DNA from: Candidatus Thermoplasmatota archaeon
Lineage (GTDB): Archaea; Thermoplasmatota; SW-10-69-26; JACQPN01; JAIVGT01
NCBI GenBank assembly: GCA_035541015.1
Contig: DATLFM010000110.1
Location: 1 to 48,441 of the forward strand
Length of the DNA stretch: 48,441 nucleotides
Direction of reading: 5' to 3'
Under the pieces are notes generated by a model. The model did no database searches. It was not told the origin of the DNA and worked only from the letters and a program-made list of their open reading frames with translations. Numbering within the stretch: position 1 is the stretch's first letter; each line of letters starts with the position of its first letter. Positions 1-8,048 of this stretch are shown here, piece by piece. A program made the position numbers and the translations under genes.

Positions 1-2
1 AC

Positions 3-1169
3 CGCTCCCTGGAGGCCCGCGCCGGCGCGTACCTCGCGCCGCAGCACGTGCGGCCCCCGCCCGAGCCCCACCCCTGCCCCGTGTACGGCACGCCCACCGC
101 GCGCGCGTACGACCAAAGCGGCGCCATGCGCGAGGAGACGCGCCCCGAGCGGCGGTGCGGCTTCCGCTACGCCGACGGGGTCGCGATGGGCCAGCACGTG
201 AAGTTCCACCTCGACGAGCGGACCGGCGACGTCACGCGCTACACCGTGGAGGGCACGAGCGTCTTCTACGGCATGTCCGTGCGCGGCGGCAACCCGATCC
301 TCGACGTCCAGAACCACGGATGGCTCTTCGCCCGCGGCCGCGTGGCGGCGTACGGCTTCCACGACGGCCCGGGCGGCGGCATCGCCGTGGCGGCCTGCGG
401 CGCGCAGGAGGCCGGCGTGGTCTTCAAGCTCGCCGACGGCGTCTTTGCCAAGCAGGGCGACGGCGAAGTGTACCTTGGCGGCGCCTTCCACGGCGTCTTC
501 ACGGGCAAGGGCGCCGTGCGCCTGTCGGTGTCCGACAACGGCCGCGAGGTCCTCGCCAAGATCGCCGCCTCGAACGTCCGCTGCGAGCCAAACGGCGGCC
601 AGGAGCCGCACCACGCGCTCCTGTTCCACGGCCGCCCCGCGCAGTTCCGCGACGAGCCCGAGCCCCTCGTTTCCGCGAAGGCCCGCGCGATCGCCGAGCG
701 GCGCCTTGGCGCCGAGGCGGAGATCACCGCCGACGCGCAGCTTCGCACCGTGGACTACACGGGCGTCGAGGTCCGTCTTCGCGAGGCCGTGTCCGGCCGC
801 GCGATCCTCACCGTGGACAGCCCGCAGCACGAGGGCAAGATCGTGACCTTCCGCCTGCCCCGCGCGATCCTCTCCGTGATGGCGCCCGAGGAGGTCTCGG
901 TGCTCTTCGACGGCGGCGACGCGCGCATGGCGGCGAGCTTCGAGGACCTCCAGCGCGGCGGCCCCGAATCGAAGTTCGTGGTCGTGATCGCGGCCAACCA
1001 CGTGGAGGTGCTCGTGTGGGTGCCCCACTTCAGCGTGCACGAGATCACGATCCAGTCCGTCGCGTCGGCCTCGATCGTGGGCAGCCCCGCGTGGATCGGC
1101 GTCGCCGTCGGCGGCGCCGCCATCGCCGCGGCCGCGTGCCTTACGCTGCGCGGACGGCGCGACCTCTAG
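3..1169 (+). CDS. C-terminal part of a membrane-anchored surface protein (5' end outside window)
   Basis: The frame is open from the first bases of the window, so the gene probably starts upstream; the first start codon visible in frame is GTG at 48. I recognise no domain. What can be seen is a Gly-rich, beta-strand-like composition through the body and a single hydrophobic helix near the C-terminus (AWIGVAVGGAAIAAAACLTL) followed by the basic tail RGRRDL. That is the usual arrangement for an exported protein held in the membrane by a C-terminal anchor. A hairpin plus T-rich tract follows the stop directly. Export and anchoring are inferred from the tail only. Confidence 0.7.
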   Translation, partial: RSLEARAGAYLAPQHVRPPPEPHPCPVYGTPTARAYDQSGAMREETRPERRCGFRYADGVAMGQHVKFHLDERTGDVTRYTVEGTSVFYGMSVRGGNPILDVQNHGWLFARGRVAAYGFHDGPGGGIAVAACGAQEAGVVFKLADGVFAKQGDGEVYLGGAFHGVFTGKGAVRLSVSDNGREVLAKIAASNVRCEPNGGQEPHHALLFHGRPAQFRDEPEPLVSAKARAIAERRLGAEAEITADAQLRTVDYTGVEVRLREAVSGRAILTVDSPQHEGKIVTFRLPRAILSVMAPEEVSVLFDGGDARMAASFEDLQRGGPESKFVVVIAANHVEVLVWVPHFSVHEITIQSVASASIVGSPAWIGVAVGGAAIAAAACLTLRGRRDL

Positions 1170-1182
1170 AACGATGAAACCC

Positions 1183-1233
1183 GGGAGGCGCAAACCCTCG
1201 GCGCCTCCCCACCCTTTTCTTTTCTCGTCTTAC
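1183..1233 (+). terminator. Hairpin plus T-rich tract after the surface protein gene
   Basis: A perfect 9-bp inverted repeat (GGGAGGCGC at 1183-1191, GCGCCTCCC at 1201-1209) is followed by a pyrimidine tract with several T runs (1214-1231). It lies between two convergent genes, so it is placed to stop plus-strand transcription before ygfZ. Archaeal termination needs mainly the T tract; the hairpin may protect the 3' end. Confidence 0.65.
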
Positions 1234-1250
1234 CTTTTAGGGTCATAAAA
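1234..1250. terminator. Candidate bidirectional terminator motif, copy 1 (overlaps the ygfZ 3' end)
   Basis: CTTTTAGGGTCATAAAA lies at the junction of two convergent genes and overlaps the ygfZ stop codon. TTTTA and TAAAA are inverted around a six-base loop, so both strands carry a short T run. The same 17 bases recur at 44782-44798, again at a convergent gene junction. A terminator role is inferred from position. Confidence 0.45.
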
Positions 1251-2298
1251 CGGTCGCCGCAACGCCGCTTGCCGAAAGGCGCATCCCTGGCTCAGCGGCT
1301 TCCACGCGCACCAACGCGAGGCCCACCGGCGATTCGTGGCCGGGCTTCACGGACGAGGTGACCGTGCCCACGTCCTTGCCGTCGCGCGAGAGCGTTGCGC
1401 CGGGCGCGGGCGGCTCCTTCGCGTCGAAGCGCACGCGCACGAGCCGGCGGTTCACCTTGCCGAGATTCTTGATGCGCGCCATCGTCTCCTGGCCCACAAA
1501 GCAGCCCTTCGCGAAGCTCACGAGCGGATCGAGTCCAACCTCTTGCGGGAAGACGTCGGGCGAAAGCTCGGCGCCAAAGCGCGGCTCTCCGGCCCACACG
1601 CGCGCGGTCTCCTCCGCCGCGAACCCCGCGGGCTGCGCGCCGGCCTGCCGAAGGAGCTTCCACATCTCGAGCGTCTCGTCGCGCTGGACGAGGAACTGGA
1701 CGCCCGGAAGCTCGCCGAACGCAAACGCCCGCGCGTAGGCGTTTCCGGCCTGCACGAACGTGCCGTCCTTGGGCGCTTCGCCGTCGGTCACCTGCTCGAA
1801 GAGCCGCGGGGCAAGCGGGCCCACGAGGCGGATCTCGTCGAGGTCCGCCTCGCCCATGCGGCTTTTCGAGAAGCGCAGGTAGCGCTCGAGCGTGGTCTTG
1901 GCGGCGGCGGCGCAGCCGGCTTCCGCGAGGACGAGGTAGGCGGCGTCGGTCTCGAGGAGCGCAAGCCGCGCGACGAGGCGACCCTTGGGGTCCAGGAGCA
2001 GGCTCTCGCGCGCCTCGCCGGGCTTCATCCCGCGGATCTCGTTTGAAAGGACGCCGTGGAGGAGGCGCTCGCGATCGGGTCCTGCCAGCAGCCAGCGCGC
2101 GTGGCGGCGAGCGTCGAGGATGGCCACGCGGGCGGTGAGGGCTTCGTGCTCGGCCCAAGGGCTGCCGAAGCGCTCCGGCCCCGGCTGGCCCTCGAACGGG
2201 CGCATGCGCGCGCCCTCGGCGGCAAGCCACGCGTCAAGCTCCGTCACGTCGCCGCCAGCGCCGCGGCCCCCGAAAACCTTTCCGTATGAATCGTTCAT
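1243..2298 (-). CDS. ygfZ: YgfZ/GcvT-like folate-binding protein
   Basis: A 351-residue protein of the aminomethyltransferase-like fold. The family signature K-G-C-F-V-G-Q-E is visible about two thirds along (KGCFVGQETMARIKNLGKVNRRL region), which separates YgfZ from true GcvT. YgfZ proteins bind tetrahydrofolate and help maintain or repair certain Fe-S enzymes; the Cys of the motif is the conserved functional residue. The start ATG at 2298 is divergent from the thiamine operon across a 44-bp gap. Fe-S enzymes in this window that might benefit include lipoyl synthase and the LeuC-like dehydratase; that link is inference. Confidence 0.85.
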   Translation of the reverse strand: MNDSYGKVFGGRGAGGDVTELDAWLAAEGARMRPFEGQPGPERFGSPWAEHEALTARVAILDARRHARWLLAGPDRERLLHGVLSNEIRGMKPGEARESLLLDPKGRLVARLALLETDAAYLVLAEAGCAAAAKTTLERYLRFSKSRMGEADLDEIRLVGPLAPRLFEQVTDGEAPKDGTFVQAGNAYARAFAFGELPGVQFLVQRDETLEMWKLLRQAGAQPAGFAAEETARVWAGEPRFGAELSPDVFPQEVGLDPLVSFAKGCFVGQETMARIKNLGKVNRRLVRVRFDAKEPPAPGATLSRDGKDVGTVTSSVKPGHESPVGLALVRVEAAEPGMRLSASGVAATVL

Positions 2299-2311
2299 GA
2301 CGGGCCATCAT

Positions 2312-2321
2312 CTAGTTATAC
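2312..2321 (+). promoter_or_regulatory. TATA-like box of the thiamine operon
   Basis: CTAGTTATAC is centred about 26 bp before the ATG at 2343, the spacing expected if transcription starts at or next to the start codon (leaderless mRNA). The 44-bp divergent gap must also hold the ygfZ promoter and any ThiR site; I could not identify a convincing operator palindrome. Confidence 0.5.
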
Positions 2322-2342
2322 GTCCGCCCGCATGCCGCGCGC

Positions 2343-3155
2343 ATGGGCCTTGCCGCCTTCCTCGCCACGACCGAGGCGCTGGCGCCCCTCGTCCGGGCGC
2401 TTGCCTCGCGGGAGCTTGCCCGCGAGGGATGGAGCCAGGATCGCATCGCGCAGGCGCTTGGCGTCACGCAGAGCATGGTGAGCCGCTACCTCGCCGCGAA
2501 GCCGCCGCCCGCCGATGCGCTCGCCGCGCGCCTGGCCGAGGAGCTCTGCCGCGAGCTTCAGGACCCACCGTCGGCCCGGCCGGACGCGTGGGCCGCCCTC
2601 GTCCTCGAAACGGCGCGGTCGGGCGCCGACGACGCGCTCCACGACCTTCTGGAAGCCGAGCGCGCGCTTGCGGCCGCCGCGCCGCTTGCGCTTGTCCCCC
2701 AGATCGGCATCAACCTCGCGCGCGCGGCGCAGGACGCGACCGATCCCTCGCGGGTGGCCGCGTTCCCCGGCCGCATCGTGGAGGCCGCAGGCCGTCTCGT
2801 CGCGCCCGCGCCGCCGGCCTTTGGCGCAAGCGACCACCTCGCGCGCTGCCTGCTGCGCGCCCGCGCGCGCGATCCCGCAGTGCAGGCGATGGGAAGCGTG
2901 CGCGGGGGCGACGACGCGCGCCGCGCCGCCGCGCGGGAGGGGCTCGCTCCCGTGGACGTCTCGCGGAGGCGCGAGGCGCGAGGCGACCCGGACGCGGACT
3001 TTGCCGCGGCCGTCCGCGCCGCGCGGCCGCCCATCCTCGCGGTGCACGATCCGGGCGCCTTCGGGATCGAGCCGTGCCTTTACGTCGCCGGCCCGTCGGC
3101 GCGCGACGTGGCGCGCCGGATCGTCGCGATCGAACGGAACCTCGTGAGACCATGA
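2343..3155 (+). CDS. thiR: ThiR-type regulator: HTH domain plus ThiN-like thiamine-phosphate-binding domain
   Basis: A 270-residue protein. Residues about 25-52 form a classical helix-turn-helix (WSQDRIAQALGVTQSMVSRYLA). Residues about 95-268 resemble the ThiN domain found fused to ThiD and, with an HTH, in the archaeal thiamine repressor ThiR. In that family the ThiN domain binds thiamine phosphate as effector and no longer needs to make it. The gene leads an operon whose next four members import and pyrophosphorylate thiamine, which strongly supports the call. Its stop overlaps the next start by ATGA. Very likely it represses this operon when thiamine phosphates are plentiful. Confidence 0.85.
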   Translation: MGLAAFLATTEALAPLVRALASRELAREGWSQDRIAQALGVTQSMVSRYLAAKPPPADALAARLAEELCRELQDPPSARPDAWAALVLETARSGADDALHDLLEAERALAAAAPLALVPQIGINLARAAQDATDPSRVAAFPGRIVEAAGRLVAPAPPAFGASDHLARCLLRARARDPAVQAMGSVRGGDDARRAAAREGLAPVDVSRRREARGDPDADFAAAVRAARPPILAVHDPGAFGIEPCLYVAGPSARDVARRIVAIERNLVRP

Positions 3156-4303
3156 GCCCCCGCCGACTGCTCGTCCCCGCCGCGCTTGCGATCGCCCTCC
3201 TTCTCGCCGGGTGCGCCGCGCCCCCGCCGCGGTCCCCGGACCCCGGCCCGGACGACGTCAAGGGCTACGACGGGACGTCGTGGCCGCGCCTCTCCGGCGT
3301 GACGCTCACGATCCTCGACCACGGCGCCCCGTGGGGCTTCGAGGAGGCCAAGCAGCGGTTCGAGAACCTCACCGGCGCGCGCGTGCTGCAGGTGCAGGCC
3401 GACGACACGGGAGCCGCGCTTGCGCGGGCCATCCGGGAGAAGGGCGCGCCCAGCTTCGACGTGATCTACGGCCTCGACAACGTCCTTCTCGCTCGCGCGG
3501 AGGCCGAGGGCATCCTCCACGCGTACAAGCCGTTCCTTGCCGACCGCGTGGACGCGCGCTACCGGTTCTTCCCGGACTCGGGCGCGTGGCCGGCCACGCC
3601 CGTCGACCACGGGTACATCGCGATCAACTGGGACCCCCGCCACCCGGACCTTCGCGAAGCCCACCTCGAGAGCCTGCTCGACGTCCGTGACCACGCGCGC
3701 CTGTTCGTCACGCAGGACCCGCGAACGAGCACGCCGGGCCTGGGCTTTCTCCTCGCGACGATCGCCACGTTCCCGGAGGGCGCGCCGTACGACTGGAAGG
3801 CGTACTGGCGCGACCTCTTTTCCGGCGGCGTCGTCGTGACGGCGGGCTGGACCGAGGCGTACGAGCAGCGTTTCAGCGGCGGCTACGGCGTGGACGCGGG
3901 CGGGCTTGGCGACAAGCCGATCGTCACGAGCTACAGCACGAGCCCCGCGTACGAGCATTTCTATGGGCGGCCGCGGGAGGACGCCGCGTCGGCGCTCGTG
4001 GCCGACAACGCGACCTTCCAGCAGATCCAGACCATGGCCATCCTGAAGGGAACGCGAAACCTGCTTGCAGCCAAAGCCTGGATCGAGTGGACGCTCACGG
4101 ACGAGTTCCAGGACATGGCCGCGCCGCTGCGCGCGGTCTACCCCGCGGTGCCGGGCGTTCGCGTGAACGGCACCTTTGCCGACCTCGACCCCGCCCCCGA
4201 CACGTTCGTTCCCGCCCGCTTCGAGTACCGGGATCTCGCGCAGCGGCTCGAGACGTGGGTCCGGCAGTGGGTCGACCTCTGCGAGGCGGCGAACTGCGCG
4301 TGA
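3152..4303 (+). CDS. thiB: Thiamine ABC transporter, substrate-binding lipoprotein
   Basis: A 383-residue protein that captures thiamine outside the cell. The start at 3152 overlaps the thiR stop (ATGA) and gives a lipoprotein signal with lipobox LLAGC at residues 18-22. Several stretches match the ThiB/TbpA family: FDVIYGLDNVLLARA, the segment DHGYIAINWD, the diagnostic TQDPRTSTPGLGFLL, and VTSYSTSPAYEH. These line the thiamine site in the family. It is a little longer than bacterial ThiB. ThiP and ThiQ follow directly with four-base overlaps, giving a complete importer. Confidence 0.93.
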   Translation: MSPRRLLVPAALAIALLLAGCAAPPPRSPDPGPDDVKGYDGTSWPRLSGVTLTILDHGAPWGFEEAKQRFENLTGARVLQVQADDTGAALARAIREKGAPSFDVIYGLDNVLLARAEAEGILHAYKPFLADRVDARYRFFPDSGAWPATPVDHGYIAINWDPRHPDLREAHLESLLDVRDHARLFVTQDPRTSTPGLGFLLATIATFPEGAPYDWKAYWRDLFSGGVVVTAGWTEAYEQRFSGGYGVDAGGLGDKPIVTSYSTSPAYEHFYGRPREDAASALVADNATFQQIQTMAILKGTRNLLAAKAWIEWTLTDEFQDMAAPLRAVYPAVPGVRVNGTFADLDPAPDTFVPARFEYRDLAQRLETWVRQWVDLCEAANCA

Positions 4304-5931
4304 CGCTTGCTCCCGTCGCCCGGCGGACGGCGCTCCTTCTTCTGGCCGCGCCGGTCGCCTTCCTCGCGACGTTCTTCTTTGGCCCGCTTGCCGTCGTCCT
4401 GGCCGCAGCGCCCCCGGGAAGCGCCGCGTGGGAGTGGATGGGGTCGGACTACGTCCGAGGGCGCGTCGGGGGCGCGGTCTTGCAGGCCGCGCTGTCGGTC
4501 GCGCTCACGCTCTTGGTCGCGGCCCCGCTCGCGTGGTTCCTCCACCGCCGCCGCGTGCCGTGGACGCGCGCGCAGCTTGCCGTGCACGCCGCGCCGTTCG
4601 TGCTTCCCGTCTTCGTCGTCGTGTACGGCGTGCAGCACGCGCTGGGTCCCCGCGGGCTTTCGGCAACCCTTCTTGGCGTCGACGCCTTGGCCGCCGTGGG
4701 TCCGCTGGGCGCCGTCGTGATCGCGCACGCGTACTACAACTACGGATTTGCCGCGCGCGTGCTCCACGGCACCCTCGAGCGGCGGCCGGTTGCGCTGGAG
4801 GAGGCCGCGCGCACGCTGGGGGCGCCGCCCACCTCGGCGTTCCTTCGCGTCACGCTGCCGGCGCTGTGGCCCGCGTTTGCGGCCGTCGCCGTCCTCGTGT
4901 TCCTGCTCACCTTCGCGAGCTTTGGCGTCGTGTTGTTCCTGGGCCAGGGACAAGTCTCCACGCTCGAGACCATGCTCTACCAGAACCTCGGCGGCGCGTT
5001 CCCGCGCGAGGATCGGGCCGCTGCGCTGGGCCTCCTGCAGCTTGTCGTGAACGTGGGCCTCTTCGCGGCGTACTTCGGCCTTCGCCGCCGCGACCTCTCC
5101 GTTCCCCTTGGCGCCGCCGCGCGCCGGGCGCCCGCGCGCCGGCGCGACCTTGCCCTTGCGGCGGCGTTCCTTGCGGTGGCCCTCGTTCCCCCGCTTGCCG
5201 TCTTCGCAGGCGCCTTCCGCGTGGGAAACGAGTGGAGCCTCGAAGCCTGGCGCGCGGTGTGGGACGCAAGCCACCCGCGCCACCTCGCCGGCTTCGACCT
5301 TCCCGCCGTCGTCGCCCGCAGCCTCGCCTACGCAGCGGCCACCGTCGCGCTTGCGCTCTCGTTCACGCTCTTGCTTGCCTACGGGTCGCGCGCGTTCCCG
5401 CGCCGCGCGCGCCAGGTCCTCGAGGGCGCGGCGGCCCTCCCGCTTGGCGTCTCGAGCCTCCTTGTCGGCCTCGGGCTCCTGCTGTCCTTTGGCGCGGGAA
5501 GCGCCTTCGACCTTCGCGAGAGCGCCGCGCTTGTCGTGATCGCCCACGCGCTGCTCGCGTTCCCGTTTGCCGCGCGCCTCGTGCTGCCCGCGCTCGACCT
5601 CCGCGACCGGCGCCTCGACGAGGCGGCCGCGACGCTTGGCGCGCGACCGTTGGACGTCGTCCGTCGGGTGCACCTGCCACAGCTGCGCGGGCCGCTTCTG
5701 CTGGCCGCCGGGCTTGCCGCGGCGGTCAGCCTGGGCGACTTTGGCGCAAGCCTTCTGCTCGCCCGCGACGACACGGCCACCCTTGCGGTCTGGATCGCCC
5801 GCATGGACGCGCCCTTCGACCCGCTTCGCAAGGCCCAGGCCACCGCGCTTGCCGCCATCCTCATGCTGCTTGCCGCCATGGCCTACCTCGTGGTCGAGCG
5901 CGCGCGCCCCCGGGGAGTGGCCGAGGCTTGA
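4300..5931 (+). CDS. thiP: Thiamine ABC transporter, fused-duplicate permease
   Basis: A 543-residue integral membrane protein with about 12 hydrophobic helices, made of two homologous halves as in bacterial ThiP and FbpB. Each half carries an EAA loop that docks the ATPase: EEAARTLGAPPTSAFLRVTLP and DEAAATLGARPLDVVRRVHLP. I chose GTG 4300 because it overlaps the thiB stop (GTGA) and puts a hydrophobic helix right after VTLAPVARR; in-frame codons upstream lie inside thiB. It forms the thiamine channel with ThiB and ThiQ. Confidence 0.93.
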   Translation: MTLAPVARRTALLLLAAPVAFLATFFFGPLAVVLAAAPPGSAAWEWMGSDYVRGRVGGAVLQAALSVALTLLVAAPLAWFLHRRRVPWTRAQLAVHAAPFVLPVFVVVYGVQHALGPRGLSATLLGVDALAAVGPLGAVVIAHAYYNYGFAARVLHGTLERRPVALEEAARTLGAPPTSAFLRVTLPALWPAFAAVAVLVFLLTFASFGVVLFLGQGQVSTLETMLYQNLGGAFPREDRAAALGLLQLVVNVGLFAAYFGLRRRDLSVPLGAAARRAPARRRDLALAAAFLAVALVPPLAVFAGAFRVGNEWSLEAWRAVWDASHPRHLAGFDLPAVVARSLAYAAATVALALSFTLLLAYGSRAFPRRARQVLEGAAALPLGVSSLLVGLGLLLSFGAGSAFDLRESAALVVIAHALLAFPFAARLVLPALDLRDRRLDEAAATLGARPLDVVRRVHLPQLRGPLLLAAGLAAAVSLGDFGASLLLARDDTATLAVWIARMDAPFDPLRKAQATALAAILMLLAAMAYLVVERARPRGVAEA

Positions 5932-6593
5932 CGCTCCGCATCGAGAACCTCGAGTTCACGTACCCCGGCTGGCCGCCCACGCTGCGCGGCGCAAGCCTCG
6001 CCGTCCCGGCGGGCGAGTCGGGCTTCCTCCTTGGCCCCTCCGGAAGCGGCAAAAGCACGCTCCTCCGCTGCGTCGCCGGCCTCGAACGGGACTACCGCGG
6101 CACGATCCGCTGGAACGACGACCCCCTCGACCCGCTGGCGCCCCACGCGCGCCGCGTCGGAATGCTCTTCCAGGAGCCCGCGCTCTTCCCCCACCTCTCC
6201 GTGCGCGAGAACGTGGCCTTTGGCATGCGGTACCAGGGAATCCCCCGCGACCGCGAGCGCGCGGAAGCCCAGTCGTGGCTGGCCCTCGTCGAGCTTGCGG
6301 GCAAGGCCGACGCGCGGCCCGACGAGCTCTCCGGCGGCGAGCGGCAACGCGTCGCGCTTGCGCGCACGCTTGCCGCCCGGCCGCGCGCCGTGCTCCTCGA
6401 CGAGCCCATGAGCGCGCTCGACCGCGACCTGCGCGACGAGCTTGCTCCGCGCGTGAAAGCGCTCCTTGCCGAACGCAAGGTCGCCGCGCTGTGGGTCACG
6501 CACGACCGCGACGAGGCCCGCCGCCTCGCCGACCGCCTCTGGACGCTCGTGGACGGCCGCTGCGTCGAAGGGCTTCCGGAGGCGCGCGCATGA
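5928..6593 (+). CDS. thiQ: Thiamine ABC transporter, ATP-binding protein
   Basis: A 221-residue ABC ATPase. Walker A GPSGSGKST is at residues 36-44, a Q loop at FQEP (81-84), the signature LSGGERQR at 134-141, Walker B VLLDEP at 155-160 and the switch His in VTHD. The start is TTG 5928, overlapping the thiP stop as TTGA; no ATG or GTG in frame fits better, and the resulting N-terminus LTLRIENLEFTYPG is typical of these ATPases. It powers the ThiBP importer from the cytoplasmic side. Confidence 0.92.
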   Translation: MTLRIENLEFTYPGWPPTLRGASLAVPAGESGFLLGPSGSGKSTLLRCVAGLERDYRGTIRWNDDPLDPLAPHARRVGMLFQEPALFPHLSVRENVAFGMRYQGIPRDRERAEAQSWLALVELAGKADARPDELSGGERQRVALARTLAARPRAVLLDEPMSALDRDLRDELAPRVKALLAERKVAALWVTHDRDEARRLADRLWTLVDGRCVEGLPEARA

Positions 6594-7216
6594 TCGTCGG
6601 CCTCGTGCTCCACGGCGACGCCCCCGGCGAACGGGAGCTTCGGCTCCTCGACGCCTGCGACGTCCTCGTGTGCGCCGACGGCGGCGCCAACGGCCTCGTC
6701 GCCGCCGGCCGCATCCCCGACTGGATCGTCGGCGACTTCGACTCCATCGACCCGGCCGTGCTGGAGAAGTGCCGCGGCGCCAACCTCGTCGAGCTTCCCC
6801 GCCGCAAGGACTTCACCGACGGCGAGGCCGCCCTCAAGAAGGCCCTCGAACTCTCGCCGCGGCGCCTCCTTATCGCGGGCGCGCACGGCGGCTCCACGGC
6901 CCACTTCCTCGCGAACGTCGCGCTCCTGCGCCGCGCACAAGCCTCCGGCGTCGAGACGCTCATGGTCGGCGCCGGCGAGACGCTCCGCTTCGTCCCCGCG
7001 CCCGGAAGGCTTCCGCTTCCCCCGCGCGGCGCGCGCTTCCACCTCCTGCCCGAAGCCGGCGGCGCCACGGTCACGCTCCAAGGCACCGCCTACGACATCG
7101 AGAGACAGCCGCTTGCGTGGGGATCCTCGCGCGGGCTCTCAAACCGCGTCGAGCGCGACGGCGCGCTGCTGTCCGTACACGAAGGCGTCGTGCTCCTCGT
7201 CGCGGAGGGACCGTGA
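6590..7216 (+). CDS. Thiamine pyrophosphokinase
   Basis: A 208-residue enzyme that transfers pyrophosphate from ATP to thiamine, giving thiamine diphosphate directly. Family motifs are in order: ADGGAN at 29-34, WIVGDFDSID at 45-54, and DFTDGE at 74-79, which corresponds to the metal-binding D-x-T-D. The ATG overlaps the thiQ stop (ATGA), and the gene follows a thiamine importer, so it most likely activates imported thiamine. Archaeal 6-hydroxymethylpterin pyrophosphokinase (MptE) belongs to the same superfamily, but the operon favours thiamine. Confidence 0.87.
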   Translation: MIVGLVLHGDAPGERELRLLDACDVLVCADGGANGLVAAGRIPDWIVGDFDSIDPAVLEKCRGANLVELPRRKDFTDGEAALKKALELSPRRLLIAGAHGGSTAHFLANVALLRRAQASGVETLMVGAGETLRFVPAPGRLPLPPRGARFHLLPEAGGATVTLQGTAYDIERQPLAWGSSRGLSNRVERDGALLSVHEGVVLLVAEGP

Positions 7217-7788
7217 CCGCGAGGTTCCTTGCGCCGCCCGACGACGGCGACGTCGCCTACGAGTTCTACGCGCCATACGCACACGTGCCGGGCCGCTTCG
7301 AGTGGATCCGCCTCCGCACGCGCACGCACGGCACCTTCGACGCCTTCGTGCTTCTCCCCGCCGACGCAAACGCCGCGCCCGACGTCTTCGTCAACTCGGA
7401 CGACGGCAGCGACTTCCTCCACGAGCGCTTCCCCGAAGCGCGAGCCTGGCGCGTGCCCGAGCGGGCGCTTCGCATCGACGAGCGCGACGCGGGCCGCACC
7501 GTCGCCGGCCGGCTTCGCTCGGAGGACGGCCCGCTGCGCGAGGCGGACATGGTCCTCTCCGTACCGATCCGCGAGCCGCCGCAGACCGTGCGACACGGCG
7601 GCGAGGGCGCGCCGCGTTGGGGAAGCAAACAGTGGACGGGCTGGGGCGTCGACCTCGCGCTTCGCGCAACGGCCGCGGGCACGATCCGGTGGGCGGAACG
7701 GCACCGTCCGGAGGACCTGCGCGCCGTGCCCGCCGTCGTCACGCTTGGAAGCTTCCGACGGATCGCGTCCCGCCCGAGCGCGCCCTGA
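7213..7788 (+). CDS. Unknown protein, last gene of the thiamine operon
   Basis: A 191-residue soluble protein starting at GTG 7213, which overlaps the preceding stop as GTGA, so it is translationally coupled to the pyrophosphokinase. I do not recognise the family. The sequence alternates short beta-like strands with acidic loops (NSDDGSD, RIDERDAG) and has a Trp-rich centre (SKQWTGWGVDL). There is no signal peptide or membrane helix. Position suggests a role in thiamine handling, but nothing in the sequence itself shows that. Confidence 0.7.
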   Translation: MTARFLAPPDDGDVAYEFYAPYAHVPGRFEWIRLRTRTHGTFDAFVLLPADANAAPDVFVNSDDGSDFLHERFPEARAWRVPERALRIDERDAGRTVAGRLRSEDGPLREADMVLSVPIREPPQTVRHGGEGAPRWGSKQWTGWGVDLALRATAAGTIRWAERHRPEDLRAVPAVVTLGSFRRIASRPSAP

Positions 7789-7792
7789 GCCG

Positions 7793-7823
7793 GTATGTAT
7801 ACATACGTATACGTGTGTATACG
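7793..7823. promoter_or_regulatory. Phased GTATAC operator, copy 1
   Basis: Three GTATAC palindromes lie at 7797, 7807 and 7817, exactly 10 bp apart and so on one face of the helix. The first sits in the perfect 14-bp palindrome GTATGTATACATAC (7793-7806) and the second in ACGTATACGT (7805-7814). The block ends 12 bp before the ATG of the RHH gene. Tandem 10-bp repeats are the usual operator form for RHH (CopG/Arc-type) dimers, so autoregulation is likely. A near-copy lies at 32176-32205. Confidence 0.75.
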
Positions 7824-7834
7824 CCGCGGTTCCC

Positions 7835-7999
7835 ATGGCAAAGAAGCAGACGACGATCCGCATCCCCGTCGCGCTCCGCGACCGCCTCGCCCGCCACCGC
7901 GCGCACCCGCGCGAGTCGCTCGCTGACGTCGTCGCCCGCGCGCTCGACGCCGCAGAGGGCAAGGCGGGCGCGCAGCTTGGCGCGTCCGCGCGGCTGTAG
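7835..7999 (+). CDS. Small ribbon-helix-helix DNA-binding protein
   Basis: A 54-residue protein with the pattern of the RHH fold: a short N-terminal beta strand (QTTIRIPVALRDRLARH) followed by two helices (ESLADVVARALDAAE). RHH proteins bind DNA as dimers that insert a beta ribbon in the major groove and often repress their own gene. ATG 7835 is the only sensible start and lies just downstream of the phased GTATAC palindromes. It is the best candidate for the protein that binds those sites and the matching set at 32176. Confidence 0.8.
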   Translation: MAKKQTTIRIPVALRDRLARHRAHPRESLADVVARALDAAEGKAGAQLGASARL

Positions 8000-8048
8000 C
8001 CGCCGCGTCGGCGGTACGCTTATCTCACCCGCGCGTGTAACCGTACGC

